A stretch of 60,806 nucleotides of DNA, from the NCBI GenBank assembly GCA_018401455.1, contig JAGYKU010000010.1, positions 1 through 60,806 on the forward strand, in the 5' to 3' direction. The first letter of the stretch is position 1. Every line of letters begins with the position of its first letter. The position numbers and the translations under genes are program-made. Below the pieces are notes generated by a model. That model was not told where the DNA came from and made no database searches. It saw only the letters and a list, made by a program, of their open reading frames with translations. The stretch comes from Flavobacteriales bacterium (GTDB taxonomy: Bacteria > Bacteroidota > Bacteroidia > Flavobacteriales_D > Parvicellaceae). Shown piece after piece: positions 26,678-35,667 of the stretch.

Positions 26678-27517
26678 ATGAGTTTAGAAGAATTAATAGC
26701 AAAATATACCAACGAACATTCAAAGTTTGTTGAAGTTCAAGGATTAAATATACATTATAGAGACGAAGGCAAAGGAGAAGTGTTACTTTTAGTACACGGA
26801 ACCTTTGCTTCTTTGCATTGCTTTGATGATTGGACAGAAATGCTCAAGTCTCAATATAGAATTGTAAGATTGGACTTGCCAGGTTTTGGACTTACAGGTC
26901 CCAATCCTGCTCATAAATACAGTATTTCACTGTTTACAGAATTACTAAAAGATTTTTTAGTCGCTTTAAAAATAGATAAATGCTCTATAGCAGGCAACTC
27001 ACTTGGTGGATGGCTTTCTTGGGAGTTTGCACTTAAATTTCCAAGTATGGTCAACAAGTTAATTTTAATTGATTCTGCTGGATACATCAACGATAATACT
27101 TATCCTTTGCCTTTTATAATTGCACAAACTCCTGTTTTGAGAAATGTTTTTAATTATGTTCCCAAAGCAGTTGTAAGAAGATTTGTAAAGCAAGTTTTTT
27201 ATGATCAAAATAAAGTTACCAATGAAATGGTGACAAGATATTATGATTTATTTCACCGAGAAGGCAATAAAGAAGCTTTTGTAAGATTAGCAAATAGTAG
27301 TTTCTCGCAAAACACGGATAATTTAATACATTTGAATCTTCCTGTTTTGGTTTTGTGGGGCAAAAAAGACAATTGGCTGAGTGTAACTCATGCAGATAAA
27401 TTTGAAAAGGATTTGAAATTCTGTACCAAAATAATCTACGAAAATGCAGGTCATGTGCCTATGGAAGAAATTCCTGAACAAACAGCAAAAGATGTTTTAA
27501 ATTTCTTAAGTAATTAA
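26678..27517 (+). CDS. Alpha/beta hydrolase
   Basis: A 279-residue soluble alpha/beta hydrolase. The oxyanion region LLLVHGTFAS lies at 36-45, the nucleophile serine is S108 in GNSLGG, the acid is probably the aspartate of WGKKDNW and the base the histidine of NAGHVPMEE near the C-terminus. The catalytic triad is complete. The cap domain is small, as in C-C hydrolases and haloalkane dehalogenase relatives. No signal peptide is present, so it is cytoplasmic. The substrate cannot be told. Confidence 0.9.
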   Translation: MSLEELIAKYTNEHSKFVEVQGLNIHYRDEGKGEVLLLVHGTFASLHCFDDWTEMLKSQYRIVRLDLPGFGLTGPNPAHKYSISLFTELLKDFLVALKIDKCSIAGNSLGGWLSWEFALKFPSMVNKLILIDSAGYINDNTYPLPFIIAQTPVLRNVFNYVPKAVVRRFVKQVFYDQNKVTNEMVTRYYDLFHREGNKEAFVRLANSSFSQNTDNLIHLNLPVLVLWGKKDNWLSVTHADKFEKDLKFCTKIIYENAGHVPMEEIPEQTAKDVLNFLSN

Positions 27518-27613
27518 TTTACACTAGACTTTTAGATTGATTAACGAATTTTATTTTACTTTTGGAGTTCAATAATTGATTGAAATTTGATATCAAATAA
27601 TATAATATTTAAA

Positions 27614-27994
27614 ATGTTAAAATATTTATACATCGCTTTTTTGGTTTTTGTTTTTTCAAGTTGCTTGAGTAATCTTAATGTTACTGAGTTTTTTCGAAAA
27701 TTAGAAGTCAAATCTCCTCAATACTTCGAAATCATTTCCTCCAATAGAAATGAAATTGAAGAAAGTATCAAAGAACATCTTGAAAAAGAAAATAATGTTG
27801 AAATAGAAAAAGTACTTTATTGGGGAGAAGGAAGATATGCTTGTGGGAAAGCTGTAGTTTCTATTGAAGATACAGATTATGTAGTCACTTCTGGATACTA
27901 TTTTACAAAAGAGAATCCTGATAAAAAGCATTTTTATCAAATATATTTTATCCCAAATTTCAATGGTCAGATTTCTGATGTAATCTATAATTAA
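27614..27994 (+). CDS. Small lipoprotein, hypothetical
   Basis: I start at the ATG at 27614, which opens the signal peptide MLKYLYIAFLVFVFSSC with a lipobox (FSSC) at residue 17; an earlier ATG at 27587 adds nine uninformative residues. The mature part is about 110 residues, charged, with VLYWGEGRYACGKAVVSIED and a C-terminal strand region. No family is recognised. It is the first of three closely spaced genes; the next starts 8 bases later. Confidence 0.68.
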   Translation: MLKYLYIAFLVFVFSSCLSNLNVTEFFRKLEVKSPQYFEIISSNRNEIEESIKEHLEKENNVEIEKVLYWGEGRYACGKAVVSIEDTDYVVTSGYYFTKENPDKKHFYQIYFIPNFNGQISDVIYN

Positions 27995-28002
27995 CTAACA
28001 AG

Positions 28003-28482
28003 ATGAGATATATTTATTCCTATTTGATTTCCTTTTTCATTGGTATTCTATCTTTTTTGATGCTTTATTATAATATATTAAATAACTATGCTGATGGTTT
28101 TTTCTTAGATCGTATGTGGGATGATATTTTACTCGATAGAGTAGTATTTCCATTTTTACTTTATATTGCCTTAATTTTATTGATTTTTAATTTTGCAATT
28201 CTACTACCTTTAAACTGGGTAAGTACATCTAAACTAAAATTAGATAAAATTAAATCGCTCCTTTTATTTCTTTTTGTTGGTTTCTTTTCAAGTGGAATAT
28301 TCTTATTTTCTATAGAGCCTATTATTGCTACAGATTATTTTGAATATGGTGAAAGACAAGAACTAAACAAAGTATTAGAAACTATTGGATATGGTTTTTT
28401 CAATACTTTGATTTATATTTCTGTTCTGATAATCTCAGCAGTTTCTTGGTTTGTATTAAGTTATAAAAAAGTGAATTTGTGA
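28003..28482 (+). CDS. Four-helix membrane protein, hypothetical
   Basis: A 159-residue protein with four predicted membrane helices (about 4-24, 46-70, 85-104 and 132-154) and short loops. It has no recognisable catalytic motif. It lies 8 bases after the lipoprotein gene, and its stop overlaps the GTG start of the beta-propeller gene by four bases, so all three are expected to be translated together. Confidence 0.68.
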   Translation: MRYIYSYLISFFIGILSFLMLYYNILNNYADGFFLDRMWDDILLDRVVFPFLLYIALILLIFNFAILLPLNWVSTSKLKLDKIKSLLLFLFVGFFSSGIFLFSIEPIIATDYFEYGERQELNKVLETIGYGFFNTLIYISVLIISAVSWFVLSYKKVNL

Positions 28483-30128
28483 TAAGACTTACAATACTTG
28501 TTTTTGTAATCTTTTGTGCTCAGCATTTTATATCTCAGCACAATAAAATTGATTCTTCTCTTTATTTAATCAAAACTATTTCAGGAAAAATCTCTCCTAA
28601 ATCTATTGTTCACAACGGGAAAGGACTTTTTTATGCCCAAAATATGATGTACAGACATACCGTAACTGTTTATGACAGAAGTCTGGAGCAAATCGCTACG
28701 ATAAAAGATTATGTTTATCTGAATCAATTTGGTTTCAAAGATTTTAAAAAAGGCGTTTATGGTGGGCCTGTTGAATGTGCTTTTTCTCACAATGGAAAGT
28801 ATGCGTGGGTGAGTAATTATAGTATGATTGGAGGAGATTCCACTCAGTTTAGAAATCCAGGTTGTGACAATTGCAGTTCAAGTAGTAAATATGACAGTAG
28901 TTTTGTTTATCAAATAGATACCGAAACGCACAAAATATTGGATGTTGTAAAAGTAGGTGCAGTCCCGAAATATGTAGCAACATCTCCAGATAATAGTAGG
29001 GTAGTGGTTTCTAATTGGACAAGCGGTGATGTTAGTATTATTGATACAGAATTAAAAAAAGAAATCAAAAGAATTTCTGTAGGAACTTTTCCCAGAGGAA
29101 TTGTCATTGACCACAACAGCCAATGGGCTTATGTAACAGTGATGGGTTCTACAAAACTTGCCAAAATTAATATCAAAACTTTTGAAACTTCTTTTATAGA
29201 AAATGTAGGAAAAGGACCTAGGCATTTGTGTATTTCTCCAGATAGCAAATGGTTGTATCTAACTTTAAATTCTGAGAATAAAATTGCTAAAATTAATACA
29301 CAAACTAATGAAATTTCCAAAACCAAAGCAGGGATTCAGCCTCGTTCTATGGCTATCTCTGATGATGGAAAGTTTCTTTATGTGGTAAATTACAATGAAA
29401 ATACTTTTTCAAAATTCAATGCAAATGATTTGAGTTTGATAGCCATATCCAAAACCAAAAGCAAACCCATTGGAATTACTTATGATGGGTTGAAAAAAAA
29501 CGTTTGGGTGGCTTGTTATTCTGGTCACATACAGGTTTTTAAAGATTCTTTGGTGAAATCAAAATCGAGTATAGAAATAGAAAATGAGATTCAAACAGAT
29601 GTTTTGGCAGTTTCTCAGAACAAATCTTCGGTTGCTAATTTAGCCGAAACGCAAAAAGAACAAAATGAAATAACTGAATATACTGAGGATAAAAAAACGA
29701 ATAATAAAAGTTATAAAGAGTCAAACGGTACGATAAAACCAATTAGCAGATTGTTTTCTATTAGAAGGAGAAATATAGATATTTCAAAGTTGAAACCTGT
29801 TACTAAAGTTGACGAAATAGCTGAAGTAAAAACTGAACCCCAAAAAGAAGAAAAAGTAATTATTAAAGAAACTCCTATTTCACATCAAGTATCTTTAAAT
29901 AAAAATCAATCTTTCTTAGTGATTGTTGGTAGTTTTGGTGACCCTAAAAATGCAGATAATTTAATTGCAAGTTTGAAGAAAAAGAAAATACAAGCAGAAA
30001 AATATTTTGATGAAACCAAACAAATGACAAGAGTTTTTGTCTATTCAAGTGATTCTGAGACTGAAACGAATAAATGGATTGAGTCTTATCTTCCTAAAGA
30101 ACTTAGTTTTTGGATTTTGAAGAATTAA
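28479..30128 (+). CDS. Secreted YncE-like beta-propeller with C-terminal SPOR domain
   Basis: A 549-residue exported protein. Residues 1-18 form a signal peptide. Residues about 35-345 are a YVTN/YncE-type beta-propeller with repeated blades (PKYVATSPDNSRVVVSNW, PRGIVIDHNSQWAYVTV, PRHLCISPDSKWLYLTL, PRSMAISDDGKFLYVVNY). A charged linker follows (about 350-465). The last about 75 residues are a SPOR domain (SFLVIVGSFGDPKNADNLIASL ... MTRVFVYS, cited in parts). SPOR domains bind peptidoglycan lacking stem peptides, typically at division sites. A propeller joined to SPOR suggests a periplasmic scaffold or cargo binder. The start is GTG at 28479, coupled to the preceding gene. Confidence 0.85.
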   Translation: MIRLTILVFVIFCAQHFISQHNKIDSSLYLIKTISGKISPKSIVHNGKGLFYAQNMMYRHTVTVYDRSLEQIATIKDYVYLNQFGFKDFKKGVYGGPVECAFSHNGKYAWVSNYSMIGGDSTQFRNPGCDNCSSSSKYDSSFVYQIDTETHKILDVVKVGAVPKYVATSPDNSRVVVSNWTSGDVSIIDTELKKEIKRISVGTFPRGIVIDHNSQWAYVTVMGSTKLAKINIKTFETSFIENVGKGPRHLCISPDSKWLYLTLNSENKIAKINTQTNEISKTKAGIQPRSMAISDDGKFLYVVNYNENTFSKFNANDLSLIAISKTKSKPIGITYDGLKKNVWVACYSGHIQVFKDSLVKSKSSIEIENEIQTDVLAVSQNKSSVANLAETQKEQNEITEYTEDKKTNNKSYKESNGTIKPISRLFSIRRRNIDISKLKPVTKVDEIAEVKTEPQKEEKVIIKETPISHQVSLNKNQSFLVIVGSFGDPKNADNLIASLKKKKIQAEKYFDETKQMTRVFVYSSDSETETNKWIESYLPKELSFWILKN

Positions 30129-30154
30129 ATTTAAACATCATATTCCATATCAAC

Positions 30155-30961
30155 TTAATCATAGCAATTACAACTATTGTCTTCTTGTACTTTTTGAAAT
30201 AATTGGTTGATAAGAAATTGACCGGGTTCTGCTTTTATTCCACTCATATCAATTACATATTTGATTCTGGTTTTGGTATCACCCAATTCTACCCAAAAAA
30301 CCCAATCGATTCCATTGATATTTTGTTTGATAAAATAAACTGGATTTGGTTTTCTATTCGGGAAACTTTCAGAAATAAGCAACTCCCCAGTTTTAAAGAG
30401 TTCTTCGATATCACTGTCTTTAATGTTCAAACATTCCAATTCGCATTTTATATTTTTATTGAGCCACAATTCTTTTGAGTTTAATTTTTCAAAAATAAGT
30501 GAGGAAGGCATATACAAAACGTCAAGTGTTTTTGAATCAGTAGCACTAATCACACAGTTTTTGTCAGCGTTTAGTGTATGTAAAATAGAAATAGAGTCCT
30601 TAGGTGCAATCCAAAAAGAGATTAATTTATTCTCATATTCTAATTCATATTTTTTTACTTCTACAGTTTTTTCATATCCATTGATGATAAATTTTTCATC
30701 AGAATAGCTGGTTTGACTATTTGAAAAGTTTACACTAGCATTTTCAATCATTTTAAAAATAAATGCTTCGTCAATATTCATACATTCTAGTTTTTCCTTT
30801 TCTACATCTGAAATAAGAATGTTGCTGTTTTGAATATCTTTCAAGACTCTATTGGATGGTAAGAATCCAAAAATATCTTTGTTGACAAATAGAATTATAG
30901 TGAGTATAATTCCCAATCCAAAACCAATAAAATAATATAGAAACCTTTTAGAAATTTTCAT
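30155..30961 (-). CDS. Membrane-anchored protein with two DUF4258-like domains
   Basis: A 268-residue protein with one N-terminal membrane helix (about 7-26, LYYFIGFGLGIILTIILFVN) and an extracytoplasmic part with two related halves. The first begins LECMNIDEAFIFKMIENASVNFS, the second LECLNIKDSDIEELFKTGELLIS, each followed by a strand region with WVFW or LISFW. This resembles a tandem DUF4258 arrangement, though the match is from memory and not exact. Function unknown. It ends in a cysteine pair, NCNC-like (SCNCYD). Confidence 0.65.
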   Translation of the reverse strand: MKISKRFLYYFIGFGLGIILTIILFVNKDIFGFLPSNRVLKDIQNSNILISDVEKEKLECMNIDEAFIFKMIENASVNFSNSQTSYSDEKFIINGYEKTVEVKKYELEYENKLISFWIAPKDSISILHTLNADKNCVISATDSKTLDVLYMPSSLIFEKLNSKELWLNKNIKCELECLNIKDSDIEELFKTGELLISESFPNRKPNPVYFIKQNINGIDWVFWVELGDTKTRIKYVIDMSGIKAEPGQFLINQLFQKVQEDNSCNCYD

Positions 30962-30970
30962 TTTTGATAT

Positions 30971-31001
30971 AAAAAAAGTCCCATCATAATTAATGGGACT
31001 T
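30971..31001 (-). terminator. Rho-independent terminator after ahcY
   Basis: Stem AAGTCCCAT (30976-30984) pairs with ATGGGACTT (30993-31001) around an 8-base loop; on the minus strand a run of T residues follows. It ends the ahcY transcript. Confidence 0.87.
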
Positions 31002-31029
31002 CAAAGATAATATATATTTTAATTATAGA

Positions 31030-32343
31030 TTAATATCTGTAATATTCAGGTTTGAATGGCCCTTTTACATCCACACCAATATAATCTGCTTGGTCTTGAG
31101 ATAGTGTATCTAATTCCACACCGATTTTTGCTAAATGCAATTGAGCAACTTTTTCATCTAAGTGTTTAGGCAGCATATATACTTCATTACCATAAGCCTC
31201 ACTATTTGTCCAAAGTTCAATTTGAGCTAAAGTTTGGTTGGTAAATGAATTACTCATTACGAAAGAAGGATGTCCATTAGCACAACCTAAGTTTACTAAT
31301 CTTCCTTCTGCCAACAAAATAATGTCTTTACCATTTACATTATACATATCTACTTGTGGTTTGATAGTTACTTTAGTAAAACCATAAGTATTGTTAAGAT
31401 ATGGAACATCAATTTCATTATCAAAGTGACCGATATTACAAACGATAGTTTTGTCTTTCATTTTTTCAAAATGATGACCTTTCACGATGTCTTTGTTTCC
31501 AGTAGTGGTAACAACGATATCAGCTTCTGCAACTGCGTTATCCATTTTCTTAACAGCAAATCCGTCCATAGCTGCTTGTAATGCACAAATTGGATCAATT
31601 TCAGTAACGATAACTCTGGCACCAGCACCTCTCAATGAAGCAGCAGAACCTTTTCCAACATCACCATAACCAGCCACAACAGCTACTTTTCCAGCAATCA
31701 TAACATCTGTAGCTCTTCTTATAGAATCTACTAATGATTCTTTACAACCATATTTGTTATCAAATTTAGATTTTGTAACTGAATCATTTACATTGATAGC
31801 AGGCATTACTAAAGTACCTTTTTTCATTCTTTCGTACAATCTGTGAACTCCAGTAGTAGTTTCTTCAGAAAGTCCTTTGATGTCTTTAGTTAATTCAGGG
31901 TATTTATCAAAAACCATATTCGTTAAATCTCCACCATCATCCAAAATCATATTCAAAGGTTTTCCTCCTTCAAATGAAAATAAAGTTTGTTCAATACACC
32001 AGTCAAATTCTTCTTCGCTTAAACCTTTCCAAGCATAAACAGGAACACCAGTTGCAGCAATAGCAGCAGCAGCGTGATCTTGAGTTGAAAATATGTTGCA
32101 CGAAGACCAAGTTACCTCAGCTCCTAATTCTACAAGTGTTTCGATTAACACAGCAGTTTGAATGGTCATGTGAAGACAACCAGCAATTCTTGCTCCTGCT
32201 AGAGTTTTTTTAGCTCCGTATTCTTCTCTTAAAGCCATCAAACCTGGCATTTCAGCTTCCGCTAATCTAATTTCTTTTCTACCCCAGTCAGCAAGACTGA
32301 TGTCTTTCACTTTGTAAGGGAGTCTTTCTGTCATTGTACTCAT
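31030..32343 (-). CDS. ahcY: Adenosylhomocysteinase
   Basis: Hydrolyses S-adenosylhomocysteine to adenosine and homocysteine with bound NAD, keeping methylation reactions running. The 437-residue protein has [44 protein letters not shown] with the substrate lysine and aspartate, and the NAD-binding [15 protein letters not shown]. It ends in KPEYYRY, the usual C-terminus. A TACCTTTG promoter lies upstream with a short leader, so no SAH riboswitch is likely. No methionine-cycle genes are adjacent. Confidence 0.98.
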   Translation of the reverse strand: MSTMTERLPYKVKDISLADWGRKEIRLAEAEMPGLMALREEYGAKKTLAGARIAGCLHMTIQTAVLIETLVELGAEVTWSSCNIFSTQDHAAAAIAATGVPVYAWKGLSEEEFDWCIEQTLFSFEGGKPLNMILDDGGDLTNMVFDKYPELTKDIKGLSEETTTGVHRLYERMKKGTLVMPAINVNDSVTKSKFDNKYGCKESLVDSIRRATDVMIAGKVAVVAGYGDVGKGSAASLRGAGARVIVTEIDPICALQAAMDGFAVKKMDNAVAEADIVVTTTGNKDIVKGHHFEKMKDKTIVCNIGHFDNEIDVPYLNNTYGFTKVTIKPQVDMYNVNGKDIILLAEGRLVNLGCANGHPSFVMSNSFTNQTLAQIELWTNSEAYGNEVYMLPKHLDEKVAQLHLAKIGVELDTLSQDQADYIGVDVKGPFKPEYYRY

Positions 32344-32387
32344 TATTTATTGAATATTAATTATTTTTAATTCCTTTATTAGGAATG

Positions 32388-32395
32388 CAAAGGTA
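32388..32395 (-). promoter_or_regulatory. ahcY: Bacteroidota -7 promoter element for ahcY
   Basis: TACCTTTG on the minus strand, an exact TAnnTTTG match, about 45 bases before the ahcY start. Confidence 0.55.
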
Positions 32396-32452
32396 TAGCA
32401 ACTATTTGTGAATTGCAAAAAACTTATCGACTACTTTGTAAAATGTGAATAA

Positions 32453-33493
32453 TTAGTCTCCAGACATAATATCAGAAAGTATTTTAGTTTTTGGTAGTTG
32501 TTCAAAAATGATTTTTAGAAAAGCAGTGATTGGAATGGCCAATATCATTCCTGGAATACCCCAAATGAATCCCCAGAGCATTAACATTACTAATACTGTA
32601 ACTACATTTATAGAGAATGTTTTACCCATAAAAATTGGCTCTAAAATGGAACCGTACAAAACTTGGGTTAAAGAAACACAAACAATAAAAAGAAACAATG
32701 TGCTTCCATGTTCAATTTCTATAGTGGCAAATATAGAAACCAATATAATGGTTATAAAAGAACCAACCATTTGAACGAAGTTAATTAAAAATGCAAATAA
32801 CCCCCAGAATATAGGGAAACTTACGTCAAAAAAGTAACAAAACATTCCTGTAAAAATTCCTGTACCTAAACTAACTAGTACTTTTACTTTGATAAACTTA
32901 ATCAAATCTTTTTCAATCCTTCTAAAAGTTTTTACAGAAGCGAATCTGGTTTTAATTATAGTTTTAGCAATTAACTTCTCAACATTTACTGATTCTGCAA
33001 GAAGTAATACTGTAAAAAAAACAGTCATTAATAACATAGTAAGAATACTACCTACTTGTCCAAATGTCTTACCAAGTCCCTCTGATGAACTATTGTTTTT
33101 TGCAAGATCAGAAAGAAAATTGGCGTCAGTTGCATTAACAATTCCATAGTTTTCTTGCAAGGAAAGTAAAATGGAATCAAGTTTAATTGTAGCTTGTTGT
33201 AGAAAAGCATCTTTATTCTCAACGATTTCTATACTTGATACTTTAATTAATAAAAAAGCTGCAAATAAAATTAGAAGGAAAATAATAAGGACAATACCAA
33301 CACTAACTAAATTAGGTACTTTTTTTCTCTTTAATGTTCTCATTAATGGTAGATACATTAATGCAATAAACATTGAAGAAATTAAAGGTATTAATATAAA
33401 CGAAAGTATTTTCAGTAAAAAAAACACTAAAGGAACAACTAAAAATAGTAGTAGTTTATTGGTTAAAGATAAATCTTTTAGTAATGAATTCAT
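32453..33493 (-). CDS. AI-2E family transporter (PerM-like)
   Basis: A 346-residue polytopic inner-membrane protein of the AI-2E transporter superfamily. It has paired N-terminal helices (about 13-45), another at 60-85, a periplasmic loop, and C-terminal helices with the characteristic GxxxxxxPxFWGLFAFLINFVQMVG-type region and the ending PGMILAIPITAFLKIIFE. Members have been linked to export of AI-2 or to sodium/proton exchange, so the substrate here is uncertain. A TAACTTTG element (minus strand, 33526-33533) lies about 33 bases upstream. Confidence 0.9.
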   Translation of the reverse strand: MNSLLKDLSLTNKLLLFLVVPLVFFLLKILSFILIPLISSMFIALMYLPLMRTLKRKKVPNLVSVGIVLIIFLLILFAAFLLIKVSSIEIVENKDAFLQQATIKLDSILLSLQENYGIVNATDANFLSDLAKNNSSSEGLGKTFGQVGSILTMLLMTVFFTVLLLAESVNVEKLIAKTIIKTRFASVKTFRRIEKDLIKFIKVKVLVSLGTGIFTGMFCYFFDVSFPIFWGLFAFLINFVQMVGSFITIILVSIFATIEIEHGSTLFLFIVCVSLTQVLYGSILEPIFMGKTFSINVVTVLVMLMLWGFIWGIPGMILAIPITAFLKIIFEQLPKTKILSDIMSGD

Positions 33494-33525
33494 ATTTTAA
33501 TTAAGTATAAACTATAAATGAATAT

Positions 33526-33533
33526 CAAAGTTA
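33526..33533 (-). promoter_or_regulatory. Bacteroidota -7 promoter element for the AI-2E family gene
   Basis: TAACTTTG on the minus strand (TAnnTTTG), 33 bases upstream of the ATG at 33493. Confidence 0.5.
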
Positions 33534-33576
33534 ATTTAAATATTTCTGAATAGAAGTTATTATTTGAAATTTAAGA

Positions 33577-33612
33577 CAAAAAAAGCTACTCCTATTATGA
33601 AGTAGCTTTTTT
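33577..33612 (-). terminator. Rho-independent terminator after gldJ
   Basis: A 12-base perfect stem AAAAAAGCTACT (33579-33590) with AGTAGCTTTTTT (33601-33612) and a 10-base loop. The A/T ends make it work in either direction, but only gldJ points into it. Confidence 0.9.
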
Positions 33613-33629
33613 GACGTATGTATTAATGA

Positions 33630-35594
33630 TTATTTTCTTTTTGAACCTAATCCTACAGGACTTCCAACTCTATCCATTGCACATCTAAATCCAATAGTTG
33701 CAGTAGAAAGATCCTCATCCAAATATCTTCTAGTACCAGGATTCATCCAATATGCTCTATCTCTCCAAGAAGCTCCTTTATAAACTCTTGATTTATCTGT
33801 AATAAGAGAGGTAGGATTAGAAGCAGCACCAAGTGATTTTTCTCTACCTGCTTGATACATTGCCCAATCTTCATTAAGTACTCCTTGGTTAAATTGGTCA
33901 ATTTTACCTTGGTTTCTTTGGTCTCCAGGATAGAATATAGAAGATTTCAAATCACCATCTAAATAATCAATATTATCTGCAACTCTATAGTTTCTTCTTT
34001 TTATGTTTTCTTCAGCAGTAACTTGTCTTGATTGAACATTTCCAGGAACATTCAATTCAAATTCAGACAAACCGACTCTCAACATTGGTATAATTTCAAC
34101 TTCGAATTCAGACCAATCAATATCTTGAGGTCCAAAATCAACATTCTGAATATCTCTATTTTGAACTCTTGTATTGAAATCATCGAATAAATCATCAAAA
34201 ATGGCTCTAATTGCTATTGAAGACTCAATATCTTGCTTTCTATTTTTCAAATCTTGTGCTACATCAAAAATGGCTTCAATTTCACCAATTAGTGCTAATT
34301 CTATAGAGTCCATTCTGTTTTTAGTAACATAGTTATAAGTTCTATTTAATTCATCAGGATTTTCAAATCTTTCAAATTTAAATAGTTCAAGATATTCTTT
34401 CATTCCCTGTAAATCATAGATTACTTCTTCATATTTGTTAGAATATGCTCCATCACTTTTTATAGTTTTGGTGGTAAATACGTTACCTCTAAAAGGTCTG
34501 AATTCATCAAAATCTTCGTGTGATAAAGGTCTGTAAACATCTAATACCCATTCAGATACATTTCCAGCCATATTGTATAGACCATAATCATTTGGCCAAT
34601 AAGCATAAACAGGAGATGTTACGTCAGCATTATCATTCAAACTTCCAGATACACCCATGTAATCACCAGCTCCTCTTACAAAGTTTGCCATCATATCTCC
34701 TTGCCATTTGTCTTCTGCATTTCTAACCCAGTGACCATTCCAAGGATATATTCTTCGTTCTACAATTCTTTCATCTATAGTGTTACCTATCAAACCATAA
34801 GAAGCAAATTCCCATTCAGCTTCAGTTGGTAGACGGTATCTTGGTAACATAATTCCATCTTCCATTTTCACTATTCTTGTGGCCATATCTTTAGATTTAA
34901 CCTTTCCTGTAACTGGATTGTAGCCACCTTTGGAAGGATCTAAATCTGGGATTTGACCAACAGGATTAGTACCTGCGTCATATTGACCTACAAGATATGA
35001 ATCAGTAGTAAAAGGTTCATTTTGTTGCATTGGATTATGCACTAAAATTCCTTCTCTAATGAGAATAAGTTCATTTACTCTATCAGATCTCCAAGAACAA
35101 AAATCATTTGCTTGCAACCAATTTACTCCAACTACAGGATAATCTCTGTAAGATGGATGTCTTAAATAATAATCAACGTATGGTTCCATGAAAGCTAATT
35201 TTTCTCTCCAAACCAATGTGTCTGGAAGCGCTTTCTTGTATATCTGAGTAAAATCTGGTGAATAAGTTCTGTCTGTCCAATATAAATATTCACACCAATG
35301 GTGATTGGTTACTTCAGTTTCATCTAAATAAAATGAAGAAACTGTAACTCTACGAGGAGTATTGTGATGTTCATACATGACATCTTGTTCAATTTGACCC
35401 ATGGTAAATGTACCACCTTCAATAAGTATCAAACCTGGTCCTGTTTCTTGTTCTTCGTATGGTTTTTTCTCAAAACCACCATTCAATGGATTGTTGTAGT
35501 CCCATCCAGTAACGCTTGATCTTTCATAAGAACATGACATTAATAAACTGGTTACTATTCCAACTGTTGCTACTTTTTTTCCCGTTCTCTTCAT
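33630..35594 (-). CDS. gldJ: Gliding motility lipoprotein GldJ
   Basis: A 654-residue lipoprotein (lipobox LLMSC at about 17-21). GldJ is an outer-membrane lipoprotein needed for type IX secretion and gliding. The mature N-terminus has SSVTGWDYNNPLNGGFE, the GldJ hallmark, and the body has the formylglycine-generating-enzyme fold: GPGLILIEGGTFTMGQ, FYLDETEVTNHHW, YPVVGVNWLQANDFCSWRS, YRLPTEAEWEFA, and near the end YKGASWRDRAYW with GFRCAM. Fold relatives are enzymes but GldJ is thought to be structural. It is longer than the Flavobacterium johnsoniae protein, with an insertion around 395-530. It is downstream of a porP/sprF-like gene and divergent from porU. Confidence 0.93.
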   Translation of the reverse strand: MKRTGKKVATVGIVTSLLMSCSYERSSVTGWDYNNPLNGGFEKKPYEEQETGPGLILIEGGTFTMGQIEQDVMYEHHNTPRRVTVSSFYLDETEVTNHHWCEYLYWTDRTYSPDFTQIYKKALPDTLVWREKLAFMEPYVDYYLRHPSYRDYPVVGVNWLQANDFCSWRSDRVNELILIREGILVHNPMQQNEPFTTDSYLVGQYDAGTNPVGQIPDLDPSKGGYNPVTGKVKSKDMATRIVKMEDGIMLPRYRLPTEAEWEFASYGLIGNTIDERIVERRIYPWNGHWVRNAEDKWQGDMMANFVRGAGDYMGVSGSLNDNADVTSPVYAYWPNDYGLYNMAGNVSEWVLDVYRPLSHEDFDEFRPFRGNVFTTKTIKSDGAYSNKYEEVIYDLQGMKEYLELFKFERFENPDELNRTYNYVTKNRMDSIELALIGEIEAIFDVAQDLKNRKQDIESSIAIRAIFDDLFDDFNTRVQNRDIQNVDFGPQDIDWSEFEVEIIPMLRVGLSEFELNVPGNVQSRQVTAEENIKRRNYRVADNIDYLDGDLKSSIFYPGDQRNQGKIDQFNQGVLNEDWAMYQAGREKSLGAASNPTSLITDKSRVYKGASWRDRAYWMNPGTRRYLDEDLSTATIGFRCAMDRVGSPVGLGSKRK

Positions 35595-35667
35595 AATGAG
35601 ATTTTAGCCTTATAACTTGTTTAAATAAATTTGGTTACAATAATTTTTATTTTTTTTCTAAAAAAAA

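Noticed and set aside
32344-32452. Possible SAH or SAM riboswitch upstream of ahcY
   Set aside because: The TACCTTTG element leaves a leader of only about 40 bases, too short for these riboswitches, and I see no matching stems.
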